The notes below the pieces were generated by a model that saw only the letters and a program-made list of their open reading frames with translations, made no database searches and was not told the origin of the DNA. Shown here piece by piece: positions 1 through 5,462 of a DNA stretch of 5,609 nucleotides. The stretch comes from Gammaproteobacteria bacterium (GTDB taxonomy: Bacteria; Pseudomonadota; Gammaproteobacteria; Burkholderiales; Burkholderiaceae_E). Position numbers and translations under genes: made by a program. Numbering within the stretch: the first letter of the stretch is position 1; each line of letters begins with the position of its first letter. The stretch spans positions 1-5,609 of the forward strand of contig JAUIAI010000221.1 of the NCBI GenBank assembly GCA_030425615.1, read 5' to 3'.

Positions 1-979
1 GCACCCAGTGCCGCAGCGGCGGTTCGACGTCAGGAGCCTCGGTGCCTTCGCCCACCGGTGCTCCGGTCGAGTACTCACGCCCGGTGGTGATCCGTGGCCA
101 GCCGTAGTTCGCGCCCGCGACGAGGCGATTGATCTCGTCACCGCCGCGGGGACCGTGCTCGGCGACCCAGATCTCACCCGTCACCGGGTGCACGTCCATG
201 CCCTGTGGATTCCGATGCCCATAAGTGAAGATTTCTGGCAGGACGCCCGCCACGCCCGCGAACGGGTTTCCGGGCGGAACGCTGCCGTCGGGCGCCAGCC
301 TGACCACCTTCCCGAGGGTGGTGCCCAGATCCAGCGCAGGGTCACGGAGCTGGCGCTCACCGAGGCTGACGTACAGCATGCCGTCGGTTCCGTGGACCAG
401 ACGGCAGCCGAAGTGCCCGCCACCGGGGACGGCCGGCGTCTGGCGGAAGATCACACGGGTGTCGGACAACGACGTGCCGTCCAGGCGCGCCCGGGCCACG
501 GCAGTCCGCGCGGTCGAGCCTTCGGCCGGCTCGGCATAGCAGAACGTCAGCTCGCCGCTGGTGGCGAAATCCGGCGCCAGGAGCAGATCCAGCAGACCAC
601 CCTGGTTCGCGGCGGCCACCGCCGGCACGCCGTCGATCGGCCCACCGATCGAGCCGTCCATGCCGACCCGGCGCATCCGCCCGGCCTTCTCCGTGACGAG
701 TGCGGATCCGTCGGGCAGGAAGGCAAGCGACCAGGGTCGGTCGAGACCACCGGCCACCTTGACGACGCTGATCCGCTCTTCCGTCGGGACGGCCGGCGAC
801 CCGGCACCCGGATCGGAGTCTCCCGCGCCGGCGGTGCCGACCGGGTCCGTGCTGCTCTGGGCGGAGGCGCTCTGTCCGTTGCCGCCACCGCAGCTCCAGG
901 CAGTCGCCACCAGCAGGACGAGCAGCAGGCGGCGCAGCGGGGTCGCCGACCGGAAGCGGCCGCGTGTGGAATCAGTCAT
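1..979 (-). CDS. PQQ-dependent aldose/glucose dehydrogenase-like lipoprotein, 3' end cut off by window edge
   Basis: This is the first 326 residues of a soluble-type PQQ sugar dehydrogenase (GSDH family, like E. coli YliI/Asd), which oxidises aldose sugars in the periplasm. Visible family features are the region from RISVV (69-73) and RPWSLAFLPDG (81-91), the candidate catalytic His189 in GGGHFG, the PQQ-binding GHRNPQG (254-260), EHGPRGGDEIN (274-284) and ANYGWP (290-295). The C-terminal part, with the expected paired arginines, lies outside the window. The N-terminus has RRLLLVLLVATAWSC; Cys30 followed by GGG suggests a lipoprotein, but Trp at -2 makes the lipobox atypical. A Ser/Gly/Asp/Pro-rich linker (about 31-68) leads to the propeller. 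The start ATG at 979 is supported by GAGGT at 988-984. It overlaps the stop of its upstream paralog by 8 nt, which implies coupled translation. About half of the aligned residues match that paralog by eye. The sugar substrate is unknown. Confidence 0.92.
   Translation of the reverse strand, partial: MTDSTRGRFRSATPLRRLLLVLLVATAWSCGGGNGQSASAQSSTDPVGTAGAGDSDPGAGSPAVPTEERISVVKVAGGLDRPWSLAFLPDGSALVTEKAGRMRRVGMDGSIGGPIDGVPAVAAANQGGLLDLLLAPDFATSGELTFCYAEPAEGSTARTAVARARLDGTSLSDTRVIFRQTPAVPGGGHFGCRLVHGTDGMLYVSLGERQLRDPALDLGTTLGKVVRLAPDGSVPPGNPFAGVAGVLPEIFTYGHRNPQGMDVHPVTGEIWVAEHGPRGGDEINRLVAGANYGWPRITTGREYSTGAPVGEGTEAPDVEPPLRHWV
972..979 (-). other. 8-nt stop/start overlap between the two PQQ dehydrogenase genes
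   Basis: On the minus strand the octamer ATGACTGA contains the start codon of the downstream paralog (979-977) and the TGA stop of the upstream one (974-972) in different frames. A GAGGT ribosome site lies at 988-984, inside the end of the upstream gene. This arrangement usually means translational coupling and roughly equal synthesis of both proteins. Confidence 0.9.
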
Positions 980-2297
980 TCGGACCTCGGCGGGCATCGA
1001 TGCGGAGCAGCTTGCCGCTGTCCGTGAGCAGGTAGGGGTGGCCGTCCGGGCCCTGGGCCACGTCGCGGATCCGTTCGCCGAGATCTTCGAGCAGGCGCTC
1101 TTCGCCGACGATCCGGTCGCCGTCGAGGGTCAGCCGCACGAGCGTTCTCCCGGACAGCGCGCCCACGAGCAACGAGCCGCTGAGCGCCGGAACCGCGTCG
1201 CCCGTGTAGAAGAGCATCGAGGACGGCCCGATCGAGAACGGTACCCAATAGAACCTGGGCGGTTCGACCTCCGCCGCCTTCGTGTCTTCGCCGATGATCG
1301 CGCCGCTACCGTACTCACGTCCATAGGTGATGCGGGGCCATCCGTAATTGGCGCCCTCACGCACGAGGTTGATCTCGTCACCGCCCTGCGGGCCGTGCTC
1401 GACCACCCACAGCGCACCCGTCTCCGGGTGCAGTGCGGCACCCTGCGGATTGCGATGGCCGTATGAATAGACGGCGGGATCCGCCTTCTTCTTCCCGAGC
1501 GACACGAATGGATTGTCGGCCGGGATACCGCCGTCCGGTTCGAGTCGCAGAACCTTGCCGAGGCCGTTGTCGAGCGCTTGCGCGTCGTCGCGCTGGTTGC
1601 GCTCGCCAAGCGTGACGTAGAGCAGGCCGTCGCGGCCGAAGACAAGCCGGGAGCCGAAGTGCAGGCCACCGGTGACCGACGGATGCTGACGGTACAGCGT
1701 CTCGATCTTGCCCAGGCGACCGTCGTTCAGCGGCGCCCTGGCCACGACGGTTCTCGATCGGCCGTTGTCGAGGGGCTGCGAGTAACTCAGGTAGACGAGC
1801 CGGTCGTTCGTGAAGTCCGGGCTCAGCGTGATGTCCAGCAGACCCCCCTGCGAGCGGGTGGCGACCCGGGGGACGCCGCGCAGACCGTCGCCGATCCGGC
1901 CGTCGGTCGAAACGGGGCGGATGCGGCCGGCCTTCTCCGTGACCAGCAGCGAACCGTCGGGCAGGAATTCCATGGCCCACGGGCGCTCCAGCCCATCGGT
2001 CACCGTGACCACCGAGATGCGATCGCGGGTCGGGAGCGGCGGTGGCGGCGGTGGCGGGGCGGATGCGGATCCGGCCGACGGACTCCCGTCGCGAGGTCCG
2101 GCAGCGACCGCTTCGGGGGCTGGGCCCCGGTCGCGCACGGCCGCCTCGACGGGAGCCGGCGACGTGCCGAGCAGCGGCGCACCCGGCCCCGAACAGGCGG
2201 CCGCCAACGGGCCCAGCAATGCCAGCAGGCCAAGTCGGCGCATCCGCGAGAACCGGTGAGAGGGATGTTGGGTCGGGGCCAGGGAGTCTTTCGTCAT
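972..2297 (-). CDS. PQQ-dependent aldose/glucose dehydrogenase-like lipoprotein
   Basis: This is a complete 441-residue GSDH-family protein, predicted to oxidise a sugar with PQQ as cofactor and pass electrons to the respiratory chain. Residues 93-436 form the beta-propeller. Key sites are His213 in GGLHFG (aligns with the catalytic His of soluble glucose dehydrogenase), GHRNPQG (280-286, PQQ-contacting Arg/Asn), EHGPQGGDEIN (300-310), ANYGWP (316-321), and Arg409/Arg411 in ERIRDV, matching the family's cofactor-binding arginines. The signal sequence ends LAAAC, making Cys35 a likely lipid anchor. A long low-complexity linker (36-92), rich in Ala/Pro with seven prolines in a row at 81-87, separates anchor and enzyme. 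The start at 2297 has no clear Shine-Dalgarno site; Met19 at 2243 gives a more typical lipoprotein signal but also lacks a good site, so the start is uncertain. It is first in a minus-strand pair, divergent from the copper cluster. Confidence 0.94.
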   Translation of the reverse strand: MTKDSLAPTQHPSHRFSRMRRLGLLALLGPLAAACSGPGAPLLGTSPAPVEAAVRDRGPAPEAVAAGPRDGSPSAGSASAPPPPPPPLPTRDRISVVTVTDGLERPWAMEFLPDGSLLVTEKAGRIRPVSTDGRIGDGLRGVPRVATRSQGGLLDITLSPDFTNDRLVYLSYSQPLDNGRSRTVVARAPLNDGRLGKIETLYRQHPSVTGGLHFGSRLVFGRDGLLYVTLGERNQRDDAQALDNGLGKVLRLEPDGGIPADNPFVSLGKKKADPAVYSYGHRNPQGAALHPETGALWVVEHGPQGGDEINLVREGANYGWPRITYGREYGSGAIIGEDTKAAEVEPPRFYWVPFSIGPSSMLFYTGDAVPALSGSLLVGALSGRTLVRLTLDGDRIVGEERLLEDLGERIRDVAQGPDGHPYLLTDSGKLLRIDARRGPND

Positions 2298-2435
2298 CGC
2301 AGGATCAGGCGGCGGGTCCGGTGGGGGGCGTCGCTAGGCGCGGGTTTCGCAAGGCGGCGGTTCGAATTGTGGGCGATGCCCGCCGTAGCGGCCGAAGAAC
2401 CATGCCCCGGCGTCCGGATACGTGGCGCGGTCACG

Positions 2436-2451
2436 CGCCGGACGTCCGGCG
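2436..2451. promoter_or_regulatory. Perfect 16-bp palindrome, candidate operator
   Basis: CGCCGGACGTCCGGCG reads the same on both strands with no spacer. It lies almost exactly midway between the divergent start codons (2297 and 2581). A partial copy, CGTCCGG, also occurs at 2411-2417. Such a symmetric site is typical of a dimeric transcription factor, but no factor can be named from the sequence, and GC-rich DNA makes chance palindromes more likely. Confidence 0.5.
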
Positions 2452-2466
2452 GGGTTGCCTTCGCTG

Positions 2467-2482
2467 GGTGACCCAGGTCACC
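2467..2482. promoter_or_regulatory. Inverted repeat GGTGACC-CA-GGTCACC, candidate operator
   Basis: Two perfect 7-bp arms are separated by 2 bp. The site lies just upstream of the possible -10 box at 2503-2508, where a regulator could touch or replace the -35 region of the plus-strand cluster. Its centre is 31 bp from the centre of the palindrome at 2436-2451, close to three helical turns, so two bound dimers would face the same side of the DNA. The cognate regulator is unknown and not encoded in the window. Confidence 0.5.
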
Positions 2483-2568
2483 GACCCGGCCACGGACATC
2501 GCTACGATATCGCCTCCAAGACGCCCCCGGCAATCTCGCCGTCGCGCGGTTCACCATTCGAACGGTCC

Positions 2569-2576
2569 AAGGAGGT
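2569..2576 (+). promoter_or_regulatory. Strong ribosome binding site that fixes the start of the copper chaperone gene
   Basis: AAGGAGGT is a near-perfect anti-16S match, 4 nt before the ATG at 2581. The protein read from that ATG begins directly with a normal signal peptide. This rules out the longer in-frame reading from 2422, which would add 53 low-complexity residues before the signal. Confidence 0.9.
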
Positions 2577-2580
2577 CCAG

Positions 2581-3114
2581 ATGATCACCCGTGTTCCAAG
2601 TCTCGGCCGCCTCCTGTCGGCGACGCTTCTGCTGGTGGCGGCCGGGCTCGCGCAGGCGCAGGTGAAGGTGGCCGATCCCTGGGTGCGCGGCACGGTTCCC
2701 GGACAGAAGGCCACCGGCGCGTTCATGCAGATCACGTCGGACGAGCCGATGACGCTGGTCGGCGCCGAGTCCGATCTCACGCCGGTGACGGAGGTGCACG
2801 AGATGCGGATGGTCGGTGATGTCATGCGCATGCGGCAGGTGGAAGGCGTCGAGCTCGAACCCGGCAAGCCGCTGATTCTGGAACCCGGCGGCTATCACGT
2901 GATGTTCATGAACCTCGGCGGGCCGGTGGAGGTCGGGCAGAGCGTCAGCCTGACGCTTCACTTCCGGCGGGCCGACGGCAGCCGTCATTCGGTGGCCGTC
3001 CAGGCTCCGGTACGGCCCCTGACCGCCGGTCGCGGCGCGGCCATGAAGCACGGCCAGGGGCACGGCGGCCATCAGGGTCACGGCGCCGGCGGCATGGGGG
3101 GCAAGGCCAACTGA
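2581..3114 (+). CDS. Periplasmic PCu(A)C-type copper chaperone with His-rich tail
   Basis: This 177-residue exported protein belongs to the PCu(A)C family (DUF461). Family members bind Cu(I) in the periplasm and deliver it, for example to the CuA site of cytochrome c oxidase. Residues 1-26 are a signal peptide ending AQA. The mature part starts VKVADPWVRGTVPGQKATGAF, typical of the family. The copper site fits the family motif exactly: His73, ten residues, Met84, twenty-one residues, His106, Val, Met108. After about residue 150 a flexible tail adds His157, His161, His164 and His167 plus Met155 and Met172, a likely second metal-binding segment. It is the first gene of the plus-strand cluster, so copper sequestration or trafficking for the later gene products is more likely here than a purely oxidase-assembly role; that part is inference. 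Confidence 0.93.
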   Translation: MITRVPSLGRLLSATLLLVAAGLAQAQVKVADPWVRGTVPGQKATGAFMQITSDEPMTLVGAESDLTPVTEVHEMRMVGDVMRMRQVEGVELEPGKPLILEPGGYHVMFMNLGGPVEVGQSVSLTLHFRRADGSRHSVAVQAPVRPLTAGRGAAMKHGQGHGGHQGHGAGGMGGKAN

Positions 3115-3136
3115 AGGCTCTCGGCGCGGCGGGGCA

Positions 3137-3168
3137 TTGCACCGGACCCGGCCGGTTCTGGGTATCCT
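3137..3168 (+). promoter_or_regulatory. Possible internal promoter with long spacer and inverted repeat
   Basis: TTGCAC (3137-3142) and TATCCT (3163-3168) resemble -35 and -10 boxes but are 20 bp apart, which is long for an ordinary sigma-70 promoter. An inverted repeat ACCGG-N6-CCGGT (3141-3156) sits within the spacer. This geometry is what MerR-family metal regulators such as CueR use. The box matches are weak and the repeat is short and GC-rich, so this is only a candidate. Confidence 0.25.
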
Positions 3169-3193
3169 GAGGGGAGGAATCAAAGAGACTTCC

Positions 3194-3637
3194 ATGTCGT
3201 TGTATCCGTCCCGAGAAGGATCCGCCCGCAGACTCCTGGCCGCATTTCTGGCGCAGCTGATGCTCGTGGTGTCCGTACTCGCCGGAACGGCTGTCGCCGC
3301 CATGCCGCACGGCGGGTCGGCGATGCCCTCGCAGGCCATGGGGCACGAGCATCATTCGCCGCGGCCGCATGACGATTCCGCCGCCGCGCATCATGCGGCC
3401 GCAGGCATCGCTCTGACTGCGCATCACGGCCACGACACGCCCCCGGGCGACTCCGGTGCGGACTGCTGTTGCGATGCCTCCTGTGTGGGTGCCTGCTGGG
3501 TCACCGGCAGTGCGCTGTTCGGCGCGGCCCCTCCTCTGGTTGCACATCTCGACGCGTCCCGTCCCCTGATGCTGGAGCGTCCGGGCCGCCTGCCTCCGCC
3601 GCCGGAACGCATCGAACGCCCACCCCGATTCCTCTGA
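3194..3637 (+). CDS. Small exported His/Cys-rich protein, probably metal-binding, function unknown
   Basis: This 147-residue protein is not assigned to a named function. Residues 1-36 form a signal peptide or single membrane anchor (basic RR at 12-13, then a hydrophobic stretch to about 36). Residues 37-80 carry ten histidines (39, 51, 53, 54, 59, 66, 67, 77, 78, 80) and Met37, Met44 and Met49. A cysteine cluster follows: Cys91, 92, 93, 97 and 101. The C-terminus is Pro/Arg-rich and ends ERPPRFL. The layout recalls small DUF2946-like proteins found near copper genes, but membership cannot be confirmed by eye. The start at 3194 has a modest ribosome site AAGAGA (3183-3188); the stronger GGGGAGGA (3171-3178) is 15 nt away, too far to be ideal. 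It lies 79 nt after the copper chaperone gene and before the TolC gene, which supports a copper-binding or copper-sensing role. Confidence 0.8.
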   Translation: MSLYPSREGSARRLLAAFLAQLMLVVSVLAGTAVAAMPHGGSAMPSQAMGHEHHSPRPHDDSAAAHHAAAGIALTAHHGHDTPPGDSGADCCCDASCVGACWVTGSALFGAAPPLVAHLDASRPLMLERPGRLPPPPERIERPPRFL

Positions 3638-3649
3638 GAAACGTTCGCG

Positions 3650-3678
3650 CGGCGCGGCCTGGCGGCAGTGCCGCGCCG
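3650..3678 (+). other. GC-rich stem-loop after the His/Cys-rich gene
   Basis: CGGCGCGGC (3650-3658) and GCCGCGCCG (3670-3678) form a perfect 9-bp stem with an 11-nt loop, 12 nt after the stop codon. Only two T residues follow, so it is not a classic Rho-independent terminator. It could partly stop transcription, protect the upstream mRNA from 3' exonucleases, or affect translation of the next gene. Confidence 0.5.
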
Positions 3679-3700
3679 TTAGCCCGGGTCATGCCGGTCG

Positions 3701-3724
3701 GGTCCACGGCCGACGGCCGTGACC
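3701..3724 (+). other. Second stem-loop in the same gap
   Basis: GGTC at 3701-3704 pairs with GACC at 3721-3724, then, past one bulged C (3705), ACGGCC (3706-3711) pairs with GGCCGT (3715-3720) around a 3-nt GAC loop. That is ten base pairs with a single bulge. No T-run follows. It ends 21 nt before the ribosome site of the next gene (3746-3750). Confidence 0.45.
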
Positions 3725-3758
3725 GGGCGGCCCGTCCCCGTTCTCAGAGGCTTGGATC

Positions 3759-4022
3759 ATGTTGACCCGCTTGCGGCCTGCCCTGCTGGCCGTTCCGCTC
3801 GCGTGCGGATGCTCGATGGCGTTCGCCGACCCGCTGGACCCTGCGTCCGGCGTCGAACCCCCTGTCTATACCTCCGCTTTCGAGCGTTACCGGCCGTGGG
3901 AGGAGGTCGAGCCCGGCGGCTGGGCCGAGGCGAACGAACGTGTCGGACGCATCGGCGGCTGGCGCACCTACCTGCGGGAGGCCGACGAAGCTGAACCGGC
4001 CCGGGAGGAGAAGGCGCGATGA
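3759..4022 (+). CDS. Small exported protein of unknown function, coupled to the TolC gene
   Basis: This 87-residue protein has a signal peptide (about 1-23, ending AFA before DPLDP), although Cys16 in PLAC could be read as a poor lipobox. The mature chain is only about 64 residues and includes PPVYTSAFERYRPW (34-47), GWAEANERVGRIGGWRTY (54-71) and a charged tail (73-87). The aromatic and glycine pattern YxSAFxxY...W..AN..V...GGW looks like a conserved small-protein signature. I recall similar short proteins before TolC genes in proteobacterial copper clusters, but know no proven role. AGAGG (3746-3750) supports the ATG at 3759. Its stop overlaps the next start in ATGA, so the two products are probably made together. 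It might be a periplasmic accessory to the outer-membrane channel; this is inference. Confidence 0.82.
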   Translation: MLTRLRPALLAVPLACGCSMAFADPLDPASGVEPPVYTSAFERYRPWEEVEPGGWAEANERVGRIGGWRTYLREADEAEPAREEKAR

Positions 4023-5446
4023 ATCCCGCTGAACATCGTTCGTCGCGCAGGGTCGGCAGGTTCGTGCCTCTGGCGCTGGCCGTCGCGCTCGGCGGTTGTG
4101 CCTCGATGGATTCCGACGGCGCGTTCTCCCCGGTTCAGTCTCTCGCCGGCGACCGACTCGGAGTGGAGTTGACCTGGTCGAGGGACGACGGCAGCCGGCA
4201 GGCGGCCGAGTCCCGTGTGCGCGAGCTGATCGCCGGGCCGCTCGACCTCGACGGTGCCGTCGAGGTCGCCCTGCTCAACAATCGTGACCTGCAGGCAGAC
4301 TTCGACACGCTCGGCGTCGCGGAGGCCGAGCGGGCGCAGGCCGGGCGGCTGGGAAATCCCGGATTCGCTTTCGGCCGCTCCCGCCGCGGGGACGAGCGCG
4401 AGATCGAGCGCGCCGTTCACCTGGATGTGGCGCGGTTGCTGTTCCTGCCCACGGTCAACCGCCTGGAGGCCCGACGTCTGGCCGTGATGCAGCGTCGTGT
4501 GGCCATGCAGGTGCTCGATCTGGCGGCGCGAACCCGAAAGGCCTGGGTGGACGCCGTGGCGGCCTCCGAGACGGCGCGCTACATGGAGCAGGTGCGTCGG
4601 ACGGCCGAAGTCAGCGCGGATCTGGCCAGACGTATGGCCGGCGTGGGCAACTTCAACACCCTGCAACAGGCCAGGGAGCAGAGCTTCTACGCCGATGCCG
4701 TCGTGGCGCAGGCGCAGGCGCGACATCAGGCGGTGGCCACGCGCGAGGCGCTCGTGCGGCTGCTGGGACTCTACGGTCCGGAGAGCGAACTGAAGCTTCC
4801 CGATCGTCTGCCCGAGTTGCCGGATGAGCCGCAGACCCCGCCCGACGCCGTACGCAAGGCTTTGGCCCAGCGGCTGGATCTCGAAGCCGCCAGGCTGGAG
4901 ATCGAGCGTCTCGGGGACGGACTGGGCCTGGTTCGTACAGGGCGATTCGTGAGCGTGCTCGAGCTCACCGGCTTTCGCAACAGTTCGAACGAAGAGCCCA
5001 CACAGACCGGCTGGGAGATCGACTTCCAGATCCCGATCTTCGACTGGGGCGACGCCAGGATCGCACGGGCCGAAGCGATGATGAGCGAAGCGGTGAACCG
5101 GGCCGCCCAGGCCGCCATCGAGGCGCGATCACAGGTCCGGCAGGCCTACAGCGGTTACCGGACGTCGTTCGACATCGCGCGCCACTACCGCGACGTTCTG
5201 GTGCCGCTACGCACGACCGTCGAAGAAGAGGGTTTGCTGTCCTACAACGGCATGATCACCAATACGTTCGAGCTTTTGGCCGATATCCGCGCGCGGCTGA
5301 ACAGCAGCCTGGCGGAGGCTGCGGCGCGGCGCGATTTCTGGCTGGCGGACGCAAATCTCATGGCCGCGGTTTACGGGGGCGGAGGCGCCTCGGCACCGGG
5401 CTCAGCTGCAATCTCGGTCGCCGGCGATGCCGGCGCTGGCCATTGA
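4019..5446 (+). CDS. TolC-family outer-membrane efflux lipoprotein
   Basis: This 475-residue protein is an outer-membrane factor of the OEP/TolC type, which trimerises into an outer-membrane barrel with a periplasmic alpha-helical tunnel for efflux. The signal ends in a clear lipobox Leu24-Gly-Gly-Cys27, so it is lipid-anchored like CusC or OprM. The first OEP repeat starts near LDLDGAVEVALLNNRDLQ (76-92) and includes the long helices of about 150-245. The second starts near PDAVRKALAQRLDLEAARLE (275-294) and includes PIFDWGDARIARAEA (339-353), the usual strand-to-helix entry of this family, then helices to about 450. A Gly/Ala/Ser-rich tail (454-475) is low complexity. A GGAGG at 4004-4008 and AAGG at 4011-4014 precede the start, which overlaps the upstream stop by 4 nt. 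No inner-membrane RND, ABC or adaptor gene is visible, so its pump partner is unknown; the context suggests copper. Confidence 0.94.
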   Translation: MNPAEHRSSRRVGRFVPLALAVALGGCASMDSDGAFSPVQSLAGDRLGVELTWSRDDGSRQAAESRVRELIAGPLDLDGAVEVALLNNRDLQADFDTLGVAEAERAQAGRLGNPGFAFGRSRRGDEREIERAVHLDVARLLFLPTVNRLEARRLAVMQRRVAMQVLDLAARTRKAWVDAVAASETARYMEQVRRTAEVSADLARRMAGVGNFNTLQQAREQSFYADAVVAQAQARHQAVATREALVRLLGLYGPESELKLPDRLPELPDEPQTPPDAVRKALAQRLDLEAARLEIERLGDGLGLVRTGRFVSVLELTGFRNSSNEEPTQTGWEIDFQIPIFDWGDARIARAEAMMSEAVNRAAQAAIEARSQVRQAYSGYRTSFDIARHYRDVLVPLRTTVEEEGLLSYNGMITNTFELLADIRARLNSSLAEAAARRDFWLADANLMAAVYGGGGASAPGSAAISVAGDAGAGH

Positions 5447-5452
5447 TCAATC

Positions 5453-5457
5453 GGAGG
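5453..5457 (+). promoter_or_regulatory. Ribosome binding site of the Tat-signal gene
   Basis: GGAGG lies 5 nt before the ATG at 5463 and only 6 nt after the TolC stop codon. The short gap and strong site indicate cotranscription and fix the start of the truncated gene. Confidence 0.85.
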
Positions 5458-5462
5458 ATAGG

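Larger units (their letters stand above)
2298..2580. promoter_or_regulatory. Divergent intergenic region between the PQQ genes and the copper cluster
   Basis: This 283-bp stretch separates the two divergent start codons and must hold promoters for both directions. Reading frames through it are overlaps of the neighbouring genes or unsupported extensions. Two inverted repeats (2436-2451 and 2467-2482) sit near its middle. A possible -10 box TACGAT for the plus strand lies at 2503-2508, overlapping an 8-bp palindrome CGATATCG (2505-2512), but no good -35 box is seen at normal spacing. For the minus strand, CACAAT (2371-2366) is a weak -10 candidate. The sequence TTCGAA occurs twice (2361-2366 and 2557-2562). 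Promoter positions are tentative. Confidence 0.55.

Noticed and set aside
8..1027. 339-codon plus-strand open frame opposite the truncated PQQ gene
   Set aside because: It is antisense to a gene with full family motifs, is very Arg/Gly-rich, has no domain pattern and no ribosome site. GC-rich codon use keeps the opposite strand open.
129..1402. Similar DNA stretches at about 129-161 and 1370-1402 as a mobile or direct repeat
   Set aside because: They are the aligned codons of the conserved EHGPxGGDEIN region in the two paralogous genes, so homology of the genes explains them.
561..2471. Long plus-strand frames (561-1466, 1578-2471, 1810-2259) opposite the PQQ genes
   Set aside because: They are Arg/Pro/Ser-rich shadow translations antisense to the complete PQQ dehydrogenase gene, with no recognisable motif.
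2422..2580. In-frame upstream extension of the PCu(A)C gene
   Set aside because: It would bury the signal peptide behind 53 low-complexity residues, and the strong ribosome site at 2569-2576 serves the ATG at 2581. The region also contains the two inverted repeats.
3141..3156. Hairpin ACCGG-N6-CCGGT as a terminator of the chaperone gene
   Set aside because: The stem is only 5 bp and no T-run follows, so termination is unlikely; kept only as part of a possible regulatory site.
3137..3193. TTG start for the His/Cys-rich protein, adding 19 residues
   Set aside because: It uses a rare start codon without a ribosome site and puts extra residues before a normal signal sequence; ATG at 3194 is simpler.
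2551..3547. Minus-strand frames (2551-3339, 2945-3547, 2502-2867) opposite the copper genes
   Set aside because: They are antisense to two well-supported exported proteins and show no motif or start signal.
3968..4726. 252-codon minus-strand frame opposite the TolC gene
   Set aside because: It is a His/Gly/Arg-rich shadow of the TolC coding strand without a family pattern.
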